DNA of 64,000 bases from Kappaphycus alvarezii (GCA_002205965.3 NADL03000668.1:124001-188000), one strand, 5' to 3'; numbered from the stretch's first letter, positions 45,101 to 57,720 are shown. Numbers and translations are program-made. The notes: generated by a model from the letters alone, not told the origin.

Positions 45101-48100
45101 CCTGTTGGCACCCATCGAACATTACTTGTACGTCGTTCAATAAATTTCGAAGTTTGAAGATAAGCCATTTGGCTTAGTCTACAGTTCGTATGCCTCAAGG
45201 TAGACGAAGCTGGAGGTTCTCAATTTTTGTTTTTTTCTCACTCTTCTTTTCATGTCGGACTTTCTGAGAAGCAGTGAGGTAGGCGTAGCTCACAATTTCG
45301 GCGAAGCCCAGCGAAAGATGTGAAAATAGTCTCATTATCTTTATTTTCATTTATATTTGGGTGGCTATTATTCGCGGTATCATGTTATTGAGACCGGTAA
45401 ACAGTATAGTTTAATATAAAAAACACTTCTTCTTTCACGCTTATACCGTTTTTTGAAACCAATAAAGATCTTCTTGAATTTCATATGAGAACTAATTTAC
45501 AAATACACATTCAAGATAACTCAATAAAAATCGAGGGAACTTGAATATTTAACAATGAATCTAAAGTTCTGCTATAATTAGGAATTTTTAATTTCCGCGC
45601 ATGGATGAGTACAGATGAATAGTTTGAGAAATATAACTTCAAGACCACAGTTTATGGATTTAATATACACAGCCATTCTGTACATATCAGATGGATCCGC
45701 AGTAAACCTGTTTATCATTGCTCGGTTTTGGTTGGTAATAAGATACGAGACATGTCATCGTTTTGTGTCTCTATTGCGATAATATATGAAATTTATCTGT
45801 TTAGGAAGCTTCTAAATTATTCCGGCTCTAGAAGAAATGAGTATATACCAGGAGCTCAATCATAAATCTTATTCTATGGCCCAGTAACCCTGTATTCAGT
45901 GAAATGTTATAATAATCCAGCTCATTCTGAATATATCAAGAAAAGAGTACAATGTTCATAAATATGTGTTGTACAAGAAACTCGTATGTTTCCAGAAAGT
46001 ATTTGGAACTATCTGACACAATTTTTAGCGCTTCCCGAGAGTAAAATTACTTCACTACAAATTGAGAGGAATTCGAATACGTCCCAACAGAACTATATTC
46101 ATTTTTTTTAGGAAAATAATGTCTCTCTACATTTCAGCTGTAAGAAAAATTCTTCACTTATAGAATCATTTTAGATGTAGAAATAAGTTGAGCATGGGAA
46201 AATTTTCATAGTTGGAGATAATAATATAGCTAAATAAGAAAAATTTATTGAAGCGTCGTTTCAAGTATGTGAGCCTAGCTTTGTACCAATGATGCCCTTG
46301 TCTTTTAAGGGACCTATACATCAAACATAGAAATTATATGGTTTTTATTTATATATTCCATCAATAATATAATTAGAATATTTTAAAGCGAGAAAAGCTG
46401 TTGAAGTTATGTGCACTCTTTACAATTTGTCGAGTAGTACTTTAAATTAAGTAATTTTTAATACAAATCTCATTCAATGGTCATTTGTACTAAATAACTT
46501 CCCAGCTAGTATTCAGAAGTCATTAATAATGTGTTACTAATCTTTAAATATATATTCTGAAAATCGAGAGATATTTTCCTTTCGAATTTTCACCAAAAAT
46601 AGATCAGCTTTGACCCCAATGGGACTGATGAATTTCATTTCATCCTAAAATCATATTAGTCATAGTATTTTCAAGCAAATTGCACACATTGACAGTAAAT
46701 ATTGACTTGTCTCAATTTTCATATTTTTGGATCTGGTTAAGTAGAAAATGTAAGAAAATAAACTTTTGGATACATTATAACGGGATGATGTTAAGTTGTC
46801 AATTTTCATGCAAACGTTTAAGATTTGAAGTTTGAGCAAATGAATAACAGTAAAAGTTAAATGTTTTACTATTACTTTATATTAAAAATTTTATATAGCC
46901 TCTTAAAAATTTTAATAAAGTTCATTCAGTCCAATGATATGTTATGTTAATGAAAAAAGATTTAAGCAATACTTATACTACTTTATTGGCGAAATAACGA
47001 TCTAGGATCAAGCTTTACGAGATATTTTGAAATTTTCGAGACAGTAAAGTAGAAAACATATAATTCAACGGGTTTCATGAGTTTATAAATACTAAAATTT
47101 TTGGCGATAATACAACTTAGTACAGTATCCTAGTGGGAAAATCCCAGGTTTAGACTGATTTCGAAAACATTTTAAGGGATCTTTTGACGTGAATATGCGC
47201 TTATTTGAGACATGCAGTACGCTTGGCAAGCATTTTATTCAAATACCTCATAATACAGTAGGTCTTCCGTCATGAACGATAGCTTCCAAAATTTTTGGTA
47301 AAGATATTGAAGGGCTCTTAGTATTCCTTTTTATAATTTTGTCGATGAGCAAGATTACCTCAAGTAAAATGTATCCTTTTACTTAAGTCTAAATGTAAAT
47401 GTAAAAAAATATCTTTTTCCAGTGCTATAGACTATATGAAAAGTAATAGCTCCCCGGAAAAGAGCGATACATTTAAGAGCAAATGAAAAAACTTCAAACT
47501 ATTCTTTTCCAAACAAGCTCAATAAAAATAGAAGGTCGGAACTGTTTTCTCGAACATTAAATCACTCAATTCCTTTCCAAATTTCTTCATTAATGGTTTT
47601 TTTGCTGCTTTTTATAAGTTCTGAGAGTTAGCTGTGTAAATTATGAGGCTACCATAAGTTTCCTTTATTTTCCCCATTTGGGCCTGAAAATTTATTTTGC
47701 AATATTTAATCATTTGATGTCTCAAAACATTAATATTTAATCAACACTAAAATTAAGAAGAAATGGGAATTTTATAACCAGTTCGAATGCTAGTTGCAAT
47801 GATTAAAATAAATGTAACACTTTTCTCTTTGCTAGCATAGATAACGAAAATAATAATTTGCAGAATAGATCGAGAGTAACTATCCACCAATTACCCAGAT
47901 TGGAAGATACACAGTTGATAACTGCTTGCTGAGTATTTCTGCTCCTTTTTAAACTTTTACATACAATTTTATTTGTAACTACGCAATTGAGTCGAGGTAC
48001 ACGAAAATCCACATATTTTGATGTTATAGAATGAACTGTATAACATTGTAATATTATAATTCTGAAAATGGAAACTATCAAAAAATATACCTTTTTTTGT

Positions 48101-49770
48101 ACACTTATAATAGTTTTCAATCATCTACTAAATCAAACCTCACCATTTTTTATCCAGTTTAATTGATGTCTTGTTACAAGAAATAAAAGTTATCTGTAAA
48201 CAATAGTTGGGTCATAAAAGAAAATTATCTTCGAAAGAAAAACACTTGAAGCGACAATGGAAATATTCTAATTTGAAAATCACAAAATTGCGGTATAGTT
48301 ATTACTCAGATTTATTGCTTTCTAGTAAACACACCGCGAAGTCAAATTTCCCTTTTGATTTATTCTAAAGTTAAATTTGCGAAACTTTGGTTGAGATTTT
48401 TAATTACAATCTGTTTAAATCTAGGGACACAACACAACAACTAGATTAAAAAAATTTGACTTCCAAGCCAAATTTGTCTCTTTCAGAAATAAGGGAAAGT
48501 GGCATCAAGCCTTTTTGAGGTTGTACGCTGCGTTAATCTACTACTTCGGAACACTAAAAGGGGAAATTGGCGGAAATTGGAAGTAGAATTGTATGCTGAA
48601 AACTCCCATTGGAGCTTATTATAACCCATGCTGCACTTAGGCTTCCGGTAATTTCGGGGCATTGATCCGAAGAAGTTGTCGCCTAAGGAAGAAAATCATT
48701 CTGATCAATAATGGCAATATAGAACGTAGAAAAGGAACTAACTGCTCCCTTGACTCCTACCATCCGCGAAAAATTACCGAAAGCACATGAACAGCTACGA
48801 TAATACTACTTCTGCCTTTACGAATGATTAGATAGAACTTTATTCTTAAATAAATTTAAAGAAGCATATTATTTGAACGGTCTTTAGCCATTTAATTTCA
48901 TGAAATTCATTTACCTGATCAGGTTTCGTAGTGTTCTTCTATAATTAGTGCCTGTAAACTCGTATAAATCTGACTTAGTGCATACAAAGGCAATGCTCGT
49001 TCGAAACAATTGAACTGGTATCGATAATCGAGCCCAGGTCATTGTTCTGTTAAACATTGAGTTTCACAGCGCTATAGCTGTAGAAAATATGAGACTGTAG
49101 TATTAAAATTATTTCTTTCTCAGCTTCCGAGTCCATATATATGTATCCCTAAATATAAATCACAGAATGATTCGTACACATAAATACCTTTAATACCTAT
49201 TTGAAAAGTATAAATAATATTTGATGATTATTTGGTTACTTCATTTTCAGAGTAATTCCTATAGAAAAAATGAGGTTTATAATGTATTCTATATAAATTG
49301 AAAAACTCTAAAGCACTAAAAGGTCGCAGAACCTATGCCCTAATTTTATATTAAAAAAATCTAATTTTGCTCATCTATTATCAAGATAAAACTCTCGGGT
49401 TGGTAGTAATAGAGTAAATTACGGGTAGAAAACGGGCACATAAAAAGCTGATTAGACATTTACTAGGTTTTGTGACATGTCAAATTTTAAAGCTTCAAAT
49501 AACTGAATAAAATTACAAAATACAATGAGGCTTAAATTAAACACTTTAAAGAAGCTAAATGTAGGCGAAGATCACATAACTCTCCTGAACAGGTCAATTC
49601 TGCACCTCAGGAAGATTTTAGGACAAAAGAAGCGTGCACCCGCCAAACATGCACTGCCCAAATGCACCCTACGCGTTCTATATACTATTTCACCTCTGAA
49701 ATTTCATTTCAATAAAGCAGTTGGGTACCCCTCGGCCCGCTTGAGCATATATTAACTATACACGGAACAA
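39101..49770. other. A+T-rich desert
   Basis: Over 10 kb of visibly A+T-rich DNA with frequent stops in all frames. The longest frames are about 100 codons (40951-41256 plus, 47803-48120 minus) and look accidental. I found no LTR, tandem array, RNA gene or transposase motif. Candidate explanations are old decayed repeats or centromere-like or heterochromatic DNA; the sequence itself does not decide. Confidence 0.5.
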
Positions 49771-51600
49771 ATGAACGATGCCTCTATCCTTGAGGATACA
49801 AGATGCAACACACTCAGTCAGACTGAAATGTCGTGAAAATGCGCTTCTATTATTACGATACAACATGAATAGGACGCTAAAGCTAGAGAGAATCTCAGAG
49901 AGAGAGCGGGCATCTATCTGTAGGCAATATTTCTGTTAGATAAATAAAGCAGTGCTTGGACAAGGGGGATGAAGAAAGTTTGTAAAGGATTCTGGAGGAA
50001 AGCGGTTAGCGGGAAGAATATTTGTGTTGAAAGCAGACGAGGAGCAGGTAATTTTCCAGGGTCTTCTGTTTTGTGCAAATCGTAGAGCTGTCTTAAGGTA
50101 TGAATCACTCCGATGTATGATGGCTAGGACTGCTTTGGATGGTAGTCCTGGTTTCAAAAACGGCAGTTGTTGCCAGGACACATTGCCGGCCTTTCGCTCA
50201 TTTCACTGCAAACTGAAATTTAGAGCTCAGGAGAACAAAGAACGCTCAAAACTAAATGCAGAGAATTTAGAGCATTTCCAATTCGTTTTTCGTTTACTTC
50301 GAGAGATGAATGGGCAACATCCCGGTATCCTTTCCATCCCCAACTGCATTCGGAGCATTGGCGAAGCAGCAGTTGATGGCACATAGGGCGCGAAGAAGAA
50401 GGTCTTCACTGAGTCAAACAGTCAAACAGAAGGATACAAGGCATGCAGCAGCCCCAAGTATATACAGGATACAGCTGTCGTTTATGTTTCTGTCAGTGTT
50501 TTAAAGATTCATACTTTCTTTTCTTTCCACTTAAATGTTCCAAATGAGCGCTGGTTTGATACTGTTCAGGGAAATTTCAGGAAAGTCGGAAGTGCCTCCG
50601 TTTTTCCTCTGAAGTATGGTTCTCCTCTTCGTCTTTTGTTTTGCATGCTACCGAAAACGGTTCGACGGAAATGAGTACTCACTATTCGATCATCAAACAC
50701 ACCAAAAGTTTCATTGGGAAAATGTAGCCTTGGAGAATATATTTCGGACTCTTGATGTATATTTCTCTCGAAGCGGAATAGTGGATTGAGTAATCCAAAG
50801 AAAAAAACATTGGAGCATTGATTGCAACTGCTAAACCGTGTCATATCTTGCAGCTGTGCGATAAACATGTGAATAAAATATTGAAGATTGGATGCAGGTA
50901 ACTGCGGAAATAGTTTTTTCTCAAGCAAGTGTCAAATCTCGGACGTTGTTCAGTCTCTCATGTGGTGTACACGGATTTTCAAGGCTTCAAGCGCCATAAA
51001 TAATGAGGAGTTTTAAAGAAACAGTTCTGTTCCCATTTAACAAGGCTTTTCCGCGCCGTTATAGTACAAATATTGATAGTCGCTTGACCGTGTTGGAATT
51101 GTGATGCTTTACCTCAAGTAATCTACAACTCCCGAGTCTGGAAATGTGAGACGAACCAGTGATGAGCGTACCCTTGCATTAATCGAGGAAGCAATGCAAA
51201 ATGTCCAGGGACCTTCCGCAGCTGTTAACGATATAAATACAATAATACACACCGCTGAGACGTCTAATAAAATCAGCTTGTCAGATAGTGACCCTAGAAT
51301 TTATTTATCGGCAATAAGCTCCAATCTAGATAATGTGCTTCACGCAATGGGAGCGGCAGCATATTTTGTTACTTTGGTCGAGTTCTTTGCTCGCCTTCAC
51401 GCCGCAGCGCAACGGTGAGTTTCAAAAGAAGCATAAAAGCACCGTAAGAAGCAAGAGGAGACTGCAATGGTGGTCGTTAGGAACTTTTGCACAAAAAATT
51501 GCAGACTTCGAATGAGAGCGCCGAAAGATACCTTGGGGAGTATTGTTGAAGGAATAGCAGTTGGTTTGTGCAAGGGAGTGGAGAGAGGCGTGTGAAGCGA
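49771..51600 (+). pseudogene. pogo/Tc1-like (DDE_1 type) transposase remnant
   Basis: Plus-strand pieces follow the order of a CENP-B/pogo-like transposase. Around 50030-50390 are MARTALDGSPGFKNGSCCQD and ENKERSKLNAENLEHFQFVF then RLLREMNGQHPGI, the helix-turn-helix region and the start of the catalytic domain. Around 50570-50890 are ISLEAE and KPCHILQLCDKHVNKI, equivalent to the conserved T-S-H-x-L-Q-P-x-D segment. At 51007-51066 lies RSFKETVLFPFNKAFPRRYS, the R-x-x-F-x-x-T-G-(I/L)-x-P-F-(D/N) box. A Ser/Thr-rich C-terminal frame at 51146-51418 (QNVQGPSAAVNDINTIIHTA) and a Lys-rich helix complete it. Stops occur throughout. Confidence 0.65.
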
Positions 51601-52738
51601 ATGAAGCGACATTGTTTGTTTGTCTCTGTTGCTTTTGTGAATTTTGTGGAGGACTATATGGGATCGTAAAAGTAATACCGTTTTCCATGTCCTGAATTAA
51701 CCTGCGTCCCTATTTTTAATTTTCTTAGTCGACAAAAAAGAAACTGCGCATGGGACTGATTCCATCTGTACTTTCAAACTAATTTTATTCGACTGCTGAT
51801 GAAAACAGTATTTACTGTCATACAGTGTTTGTTTGGAGGTGATCGGGCTTTTTTCATTACTTTTAGGGTTTTTTAACTGTCCAAAATTGATCAGATCTGG
51901 ATGTACAGGAAGACGCTAATATTTTAGTTCTTGTTAAAATCCAAATTTTTACATACCCTTTGCTAGTAAAAATTTCCCTGTTTCTTGCAGAAGCACATAT
52001 TTTAGTCATGCGAGACCTACATTTCATTTTTTATTGTGAAACATGCCATTTTGATGATGTCGTATCAATTTCATTCAGTATCGATGTTTTAATCTTCTGA
52101 TTAAAGTTTACGTCATTATATTCAGCAATAAATTTCGCTGAATTGCTCAAGGAGTACTTCTATAGTTAGTCGAGCTTTTAAATAATGGATTATATTTGTT
52201 CTAATTCCAAATGGACAAAAAGTAAGGTTCCTACGATTAGAAGTAAGGAATGTGGAATTTCCATATCTGCAAAAAAAATTGTTGCTCCTGCCATTATAAT
52301 CCTACTAAAAAATTGTCAAAGGATATGACGAAGAAAATTTTTTCGAAACTTTTCCACCCATAATCTCAAATATGGAAAATATCTTCTAATAAATTGAAAA
52401 TGTTCTTCTGAGGCGCACGTTTAATACTTTTGACAAAACTAATTCTTATATTTTTTAATTAAAATAGATTGTGACTAGCTGAATCTGGCAAGCAGAAACT
52501 CACCTGCCCAGCCTACAGCTTCCTTTTTAAACTTCCCAAAACAAGATAAGAGGAATCTTGTACCAAATCTAGTGTACAGCTTATAAAATTCTGTTTTAAT
52601 ACCTGACGTCAACACATTGTCTACACAAGTACGTTCCACATAACTAACTTAATAGAAACTAAAGCATTTCCTATGCTACCCATACCCGCGTCAGTTTTAG
52701 CTGATACCAATAAATGCAAAATTTTCGAAAAACTGTGC
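51601..52738. other. A+T-rich stretch without recognisable gene
   Basis: It lies between the pogo-like remnant and the target site of the gypsy element at 52744. No coding or repeat signal was identified on either strand. Confidence 0.4.
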
Positions 52739-52743
52739 CTTGG
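52739..52743. other. Target-site duplication, left copy
   Basis: CTTGG here pairs with CTTGA at 58116-58120, one mismatch in five. The length fits Ty3/gypsy integrases. Confidence 0.65.
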
Positions 52744-53013
52744 TGTGACAGGTCAAGGAATGAAGGTTGGTGTTCGATGCCTCTTTTCGAGATGCTTTAC
52801 TGAATAAACCCGGTGTGGGTTTAAAGTAGTCGATTTCAGTCCTCGGGACGCCCGAGTCGTGCCACAGACAGCAACGTCGGCGGTGTTTTGTCCACTATGG
52901 TGACAGTGCAGTACACTACGGATCCAGAGACCTGATTCTAAGTTGATGTCAAATTAATCTACTGTAAGTGATAAATAATGTATCTTGGCGCTGTATATCG
53001 TACATGTGCTACA
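52744..53013 (-). repeat. 3' LTR of the gypsy element at 53-58 kb
   Basis: It aligns along its length with 57849-58115, with shared blocks such as GTTGGTGTTCGATGCCTCTT and GACAGTGCAGTACACTACGG. Over the first 215 or so aligned bases I count about 25 substitutions, roughly 12 percent. Confidence 0.93.
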
Positions 53014-53025
53014 CTCCCCTCTCTC
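53014..53025 (-). other. Polypurine tract
   Basis: The minus strand reads GAGAGAGGGGAG directly before the TGTAG start of the 3' LTR. This is where plus-strand DNA synthesis starts in LTR retroelements. Confidence 0.75.
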
Positions 53026-53482
53026 AAAGATCCAGGATCCCGCGCGCTTTCTCGACGAGAATGTGGGGCGTGTTTTCGCGATCCAAAAGTCGCAGCACCA
53101 ATTGAGGTACGTCTCCAAACACGTTCTGGAGCGGTTCCAGTGTGTCCTCTGATGCTAGAAGCCCTTTCCACCTAATGTGTACCTTGAGCTCACCATCTTC
53201 ATCTATGATCTGAATCAGGCGAGCTACGGGCATGCCAGTCTCGGATGTCAATACTTGTGACATTATGGTGGCAGAGTCCAACGAGCAGTCAGTGTAAAAC
53301 TTCAGCCGGGATCCATGTATTTCTTGCAGAGCACCATTGCGAACGTCTTCCACCTGGAAGACGTAATCTGACAAAACTTGTAGTACTCCTCGTGGACCTC
53401 TCCAGCGGAGTGCCAGTTTCTCTCCAGCTGCGAAATCTTCCCTTGCCACCCAAACATAGTCACCAGTAGTAAAGTTTGGCAA
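53024..53482 (-). pseudogene. Integrase tail with chromodomain-like segment (gypsy element at 53-58 kb)
   Basis: This 152-residue frame has LPNFTTGDYVWVA-type start, then EKLALRWRGPRGVLQVLSDY, a GPY/F-like module, and QEIHGSRLKFYTDCSLDS. The chromodomain-like part is at residues 86-134 (53081-53227): VARLIQIIDEDGELKVHIRW, KGLLASEDTLEPLQNVFGDV and PQLVLRLLDRENTP. It is in the same frame as the upstream integrase end, separated by a single TAA. It stops at 53024, just inside the polypurine tract. Confidence 0.87.
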
Positions 53483-53491
53483 CTTCCCAGA

Positions 53492-54586
53492 TTATGCGGC
53501 CTCTCGCGCATCACGACGATTCTCACTAAGTGTATTCTGTACCCCAGGGTGCAGCTCAGCAACCTTCTGTTGTAAAGTCGAAATGTTCAATGAGCGTTCT
53601 TCTTGCAAAGCTGTCCTCGTTACAGTAGCAGCCGTGTCAGAACGAATGAATGTCTTGATCGGTGGCGTAGGTTCCAATCCATTAAATGCAGTCAATGATG
53701 TCACATTTCCTCGTTGCGGTGACGGTGCGTTGTTTAGCGCACTCTGAACGAGAGGGAGTAGGTCAGGCCACTCTCAAGGCCTGAGTTGTAGCTGATAATA
53801 CTGCACGAAATGTCCGAACCATTTTCTTCCCAAGCCGCTCTTTGTCTTCATTGCTCCAGGGGCAGTAGGTTAATGTAAAGTGGCGAGGGTTTTTTAAACC
53901 TTTGGCGACCAGACGCACGATTTCGTTCTTGAAATGTGTCTTGCCGTCTGACATTAGTCCTTTTGGTACTCCGAATGCAGGAGACCAGTCCACAATTGCC
54001 CGTGCTGCAATCTCTTCTGCCGTGCCCGGGAAAGCGAATAACAAAATGTCGCTGGAATGATCGCCCCTGAGCATAAGTACGTATTCGCTGCCATCCTTGT
54101 TTGAACTAAACTCAATGTATAATCGAATTGTAATAGGTCATTGGGTTTGGTGCCGTGCAGGGACGGTCCGAATGGGCGAGGTACTCTTTCCCCTCCGACC
54201 GTTGGCAGACAGTGAATACAAGAGCGCACACAGGACCGGACGTGGGATGTCATCGTTGACCAAGAGTATGATTGGCGCAAACTACTCTCCTTATAAGCGC
54301 GTCTTCTAAGTCTGGCAGGACCAGTGTGAGCAACGACACATAAACGAAGTTGTAAATCGTCACAGGCGTCCGGGATCTAGATTGCCCCAGTCGGGTTAGC
54401 CCGCAGCCCGTTCTTTTCTTCCAGATTTGGAGGCCGGTCCAATGGGTGAAGCTGCTGCGCCGCAGCTATTAATTGCGGTGACGGCCAGTCAAAGTCCTCA
54501 GACGAAGCGGAGGGAAGTTCTGGTATGGGGACTAGACGACGGACTGTACATGGCGCGGACCAGCGCCCCAGTACGTCAGCCCACAC
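53492..54586 (-). pseudogene. Integrase of the gypsy element at 53-58 kb
   Basis: The frame 54377-54586 opens with MWADVLGRWSAPCTVRRLVP, the linker after RNase H. After a gap, the zinc-domain region is readable at about 54150-54280 as VRSCVRSCIHCLPT. The core has LLQFDY (first Asp), then GVPKGLMSDGKTHFKNEIVR (second Asp) and YCPWSNEDKERLGKKMVRTF (Glu), so all three catalytic positions are retained across two frames. The end at 53492-53704 reads IRSDTAATVTRTALQEERSL and is followed by a TAA at 53492-53494 in frame with the tail. Confidence 0.84.
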
Positions 54587-56048
54587 ATTATCTGTGCCTT
54601 GATATACATAAAATTATAGTTGTAGAACGATATTCGCACGGTACATCGTAACACCTTTCGCAAAGATGTTTCTGAAAGATCATGCACAACTGAGAGCTGA
54701 TCAAAAATAAATGTCAAATTGTTATGATCAGTGTGAAGGTCAAAACCATCAGCTGTAGTGGCCAACTAATGCATATGATTTATTTTACCAATAACAGCGT
54801 ATGCCTCTTTCTCCAGGATGGACCAGCCCAGTTGCGTTGGGTTGAACCTACTGGAGAGGAATCCGAGAGGTTCGTGAGACTGTTCAGCATGGGGCTTTGG
54901 GAGATCAGATCGCGGGACTTGAGTCTCAATTCCAGACCAGAATGTGTCGGAAGAATCTTTATAGATGCACAAACGTTTCTCTGTATCACGATGCGCTATC
55001 TTAACTTGCTCGGCAAGGGCGTTTTTGCAAGCTTGAAATGCAGTCCGCTCAACAAATCCCCAGTCTAGAGCAGCAAGAGTTATGCGTCCAGCCGCTCGTT
55101 TGGTACTCTGTCCAGCGCATTTGTAGACGCGTTCTAAGAAAGAATGCAGTGGATTAATGAGCGTAGTGAAATCCGGGATGCCGTGCTTGAGCCACTGCAA
55201 AGCACAAATAAATTGCTGCAAGTAGGCGCCAGTTGTAGGCTTCTCCATGGAGAGGGGGCCATCTAGGTGCCGTAGATCAAGTTGGGTGCCATTTGATGAG
55301 ATATTGCGGTCGAAAAATCGAATAGATGTAGCATTCAAAATGCATCTGGCCGGGTGTAACTTGATTTTGTATTCGGAGCAAAACTTGAATAAATCCTGTA
55401 TAGTCGACAGTAGTTCCTTGACTGTTTTGGCATATACGAGCGTATTATCAAGCCAGTGAAGAAGATTAGACCAAACTGGTGAAGGTAGAATGCCAGCGAG
55501 GCATGATTGGAGGTACGTAACCGCATTTTTAGTCCCATGTAATACGCCAGTGGGGGTAAAAATTCCGTCAGGTGTAATGAATGATTGGCACTCTTGAGAG
55601 GACTCGTCAAGAGGAAACTGCCAGTACCGTGCGACAGATTAAACGTAGCATACAAAGTGGAGCCAGCGAGTTTGGTGACTTCGTGTTCCAAATTTGGCAT
55701 CGGGTATTGGTGACGGATGGTGTACTTATTAACGGGACGAAGGTCGGCCGTGAAGCGGAACCGTGCGGGTCCTGGCTTCGGGACGATCAAAGGAGGGTTG
55801 GCCCACGCTGATGTTGGGTTGGAATAAACAATATCATAGCGAGCTACATTCGCGACAAAACGCTTCAAGAAGTCCCTTTGATCTTGTGAGTAGTTCCGAA
55901 CCCGTATGCGGGTAGGGCGAGCGTGAGGGGCCAATTCAATCTTCATAGGCTTGACTTGAGCTGGGGCGCCTACAGAGAGACCAACGCGGAATATGTTTAT
56001 GTTATCGTTGGTTATTTGCTGTAGCTTCTTGGCATCTGTCTTTTCCAC
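54532..56048 (-). pseudogene. Reverse transcriptase and RNase H of the gypsy element at 53-58 kb
   Basis: From 56048 the frame gives KIELAPHARPTRIRVRNYSQ, DQRDFLKRFVANVARYDIVY, WANPPLIVPKPGPARFRFTA and DLRPVNKYTIRHQYPMPNLE. A one-base shift at about 55626 lies between SHG and YWQ. The next frame is then open for some 280 codons: FPLDESSQECQSFITPDGIF, the catalytic box LLHWLDNTLVYAKTV (second Asp now Asn, 55444-55455), FICALQWLKHGIPDFTTLIN, and the RNase H segment KRLCIYKDSSDTFWSGI. A TAG at 54766-54768 replaces the Trp expected after HMH. The frame continues to 54532 (ATTADGFDLHTDHNNLTFIF). Confidence 0.88.
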
Positions 56049-56271
56049 CTCATTTTTCCTTGCGTTCTCAACAAGCGCTGCGGTAGCCCAACGGACTATT
56101 TCATGTTGATGCTCGTCTATAGAGTCATGGAGGGAGGGGTTCGGGAAAGTATCCTGGTCTATGCGTGCTTTGTAGTAGTCTATGCGAGGTCGGGAACGGG
56201 ACAGAGGCTTATCCTACAAGCAGTTGTCATCTACGACTTTGTTTGGCCGGGCAATAGTCATGCGGCTGACG

Positions 56272-56874
56272 CTACCTGAACGGCTGGAAGTAGTAGGTTG
56301 CCCACTTTTGAGCAGTCAGCGACATCCAGGGCGGCACAGTTGGCTTCAATACGGTCTTGGTGTCGACTTGCAAGTGACGTAAGGCAGGTAAGCCAATCAG
56401 TAAATCTTCGCAAGCGAGTTCATCATCTGCCACCAAGTACTTGACATTCACGAGCGCCAACTGCTCGACTGCGAGATGCAGGACATTAAGCGGGGCAGTC
56501 CAAGAACGAGAGAACCTAAAAGACTCTGCACAATCACCAGAACGGAGGGCGACTTGTAGGTGTACCGGTTCAATTGCAGTGAGCTTGAGCTTGCCGATGC
56601 CTGTAAGTGCAACGGCATCGACAACCTTGGGAGAAAAGATGCTGTCGTCGCTACCATCGTCGCAGCGACCAGTAAACTTGTAAGAAGCGCGGCCATCAGA
56701 AACTGAAATCGGGCGTGACGGGGAGTCAGGGGAGACAGGTGATGACGGGTTGTGTTTGAGGTCTCCAAGACGGCTAATTGTACCAACAGCCTGTCCTTTC
56801 TCCTTATCTTGTTTTTTCTTAGCGGTGTTTTGTGAGCGGGTAGATCTATATGGTCCATCTTTTCCCTTTTCCAC
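56272..56874 (-). pseudogene. Aspartic protease of the gypsy element at 53-58 kb
   Basis: The 200-residue frame starts with a Lys-rich linker. It contains SYKFTGRCDDGSDDSIFSPK (catalytic D-D-G at 56653-56661), ALTGIGKLKLTAIEPVHLQV and FRFSRSWTAPLNVLHLAVEQ. It ends with NVKYLVADDELACEDLLIGL and PALRHLQVDTKTVL, the second strand region. The Asp-Asp-Gly active-site triplet in place of Asp-Thr/Ser-Gly is, as I remember it, a lineage feature and not a defect. No stops occur within the domain. Confidence 0.85.
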
Positions 56875-56887
56875 TGCACGAGCAGCT

Positions 56888-57720
56888 TCAGTTTATCCTC
56901 CCAGGATATTACTCACAGTCCTCCAGCCGTATCTGGTGTATTTAGACCCACATGGTGGATATAAACAAAGCGGTGGCCCTTTTGGCTTTTTGTCCCGTCT
57001 ATCCGACTTCGAGTCCGATTTCTTGTCAACGATAGAACTCGGCGCCCTGTTCCCACCAAGGCTATTGTTATTGTGGACGTTAGGGTGCTTTTGTTGCTTC
57101 GGCGGTGGGCCGATGTCAATGAGTTGGAAGGCCTTCGAAATCACAAATTAGTGCTTCATAAAACCAGCGATGTCCTTCTTAAGGTAATTGTGAGAGAAAT
57201 CGAGGTTAAATTGGAGTCGGGACTGGAATGAGGCTGGACTAATAGCCGAAATAACATGGTAAACGGCGATCATCTGGTTATCTCCGATGATCCAACCGAC
57301 TCCGCTGCGCCGTTGGATAGTGCCGTAGGAGACGAACAGATTCTCCATACGCGACTGAGCGTATGGAGAATCCGTAGTTGGACTTAATTAGTGCATCAAG
57401 AGAAGATAAATCCACTTTCTCCTTACCTTCTTCAGCCGTAGAATACAAGAAAGAATGCAGCGCATCTTGCGTTAGAGATTTCACATCACTAACGCCTGGT
57501 ATTAGGCCTAGTTAGACAGCCGATTCGAGGTAGACGGGATCGAGGAAAAATTTGAGGTTGACTGGTCGGATGGCCTCAGTTGCAAGGACCTCAGTGTCGG
57601 CGAGTTGTCCTGCACATTCCTTGACTCCGGCGATATATTGATCGTACTTGCGGAGAAATGTGCGGACGGAAGATGGATCTGTATTGTTGAGTCATGAATG
57701 GTCGACTTAATTCGGCACAA
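56888..57720 (-). pseudogene. gag of the gypsy element at 53-58 kb
   Basis: Minus-strand pieces: SVRTFLRKYDQYIAGVKECA and IRPVNLKFFLDPVYLESAV, then a TAA at 57512-57514. Next are SLTQDALHSFLYSTAEEGKE, NLFVSYGTIQRRSGVGWIIG and FSHNYLKKDIAGFMKH, a stop, and ISKAFQLIDIGPPPKQQ. A basic stretch ends in PLCLYPPCGSKY, followed in another frame by HQIRLEDC. This gives a C-x4-C-x3-H-like zinc motif split by a frameshift. Three or four interruptions are present. The segment order, including (N)YLKKD...AFQ(L/V)(I/V)D, recurs in the element at 60.9 kb, which shows common descent. Confidence 0.75.

Noticed and set aside
51410-51535. Intron with GTGAGT donor after the 51146-51418 frame
   Set aside because: The region reads as a decayed pogo-like transposase; a stop followed by a further charged helix is explained by a point mutation, and no transcript evidence exists.
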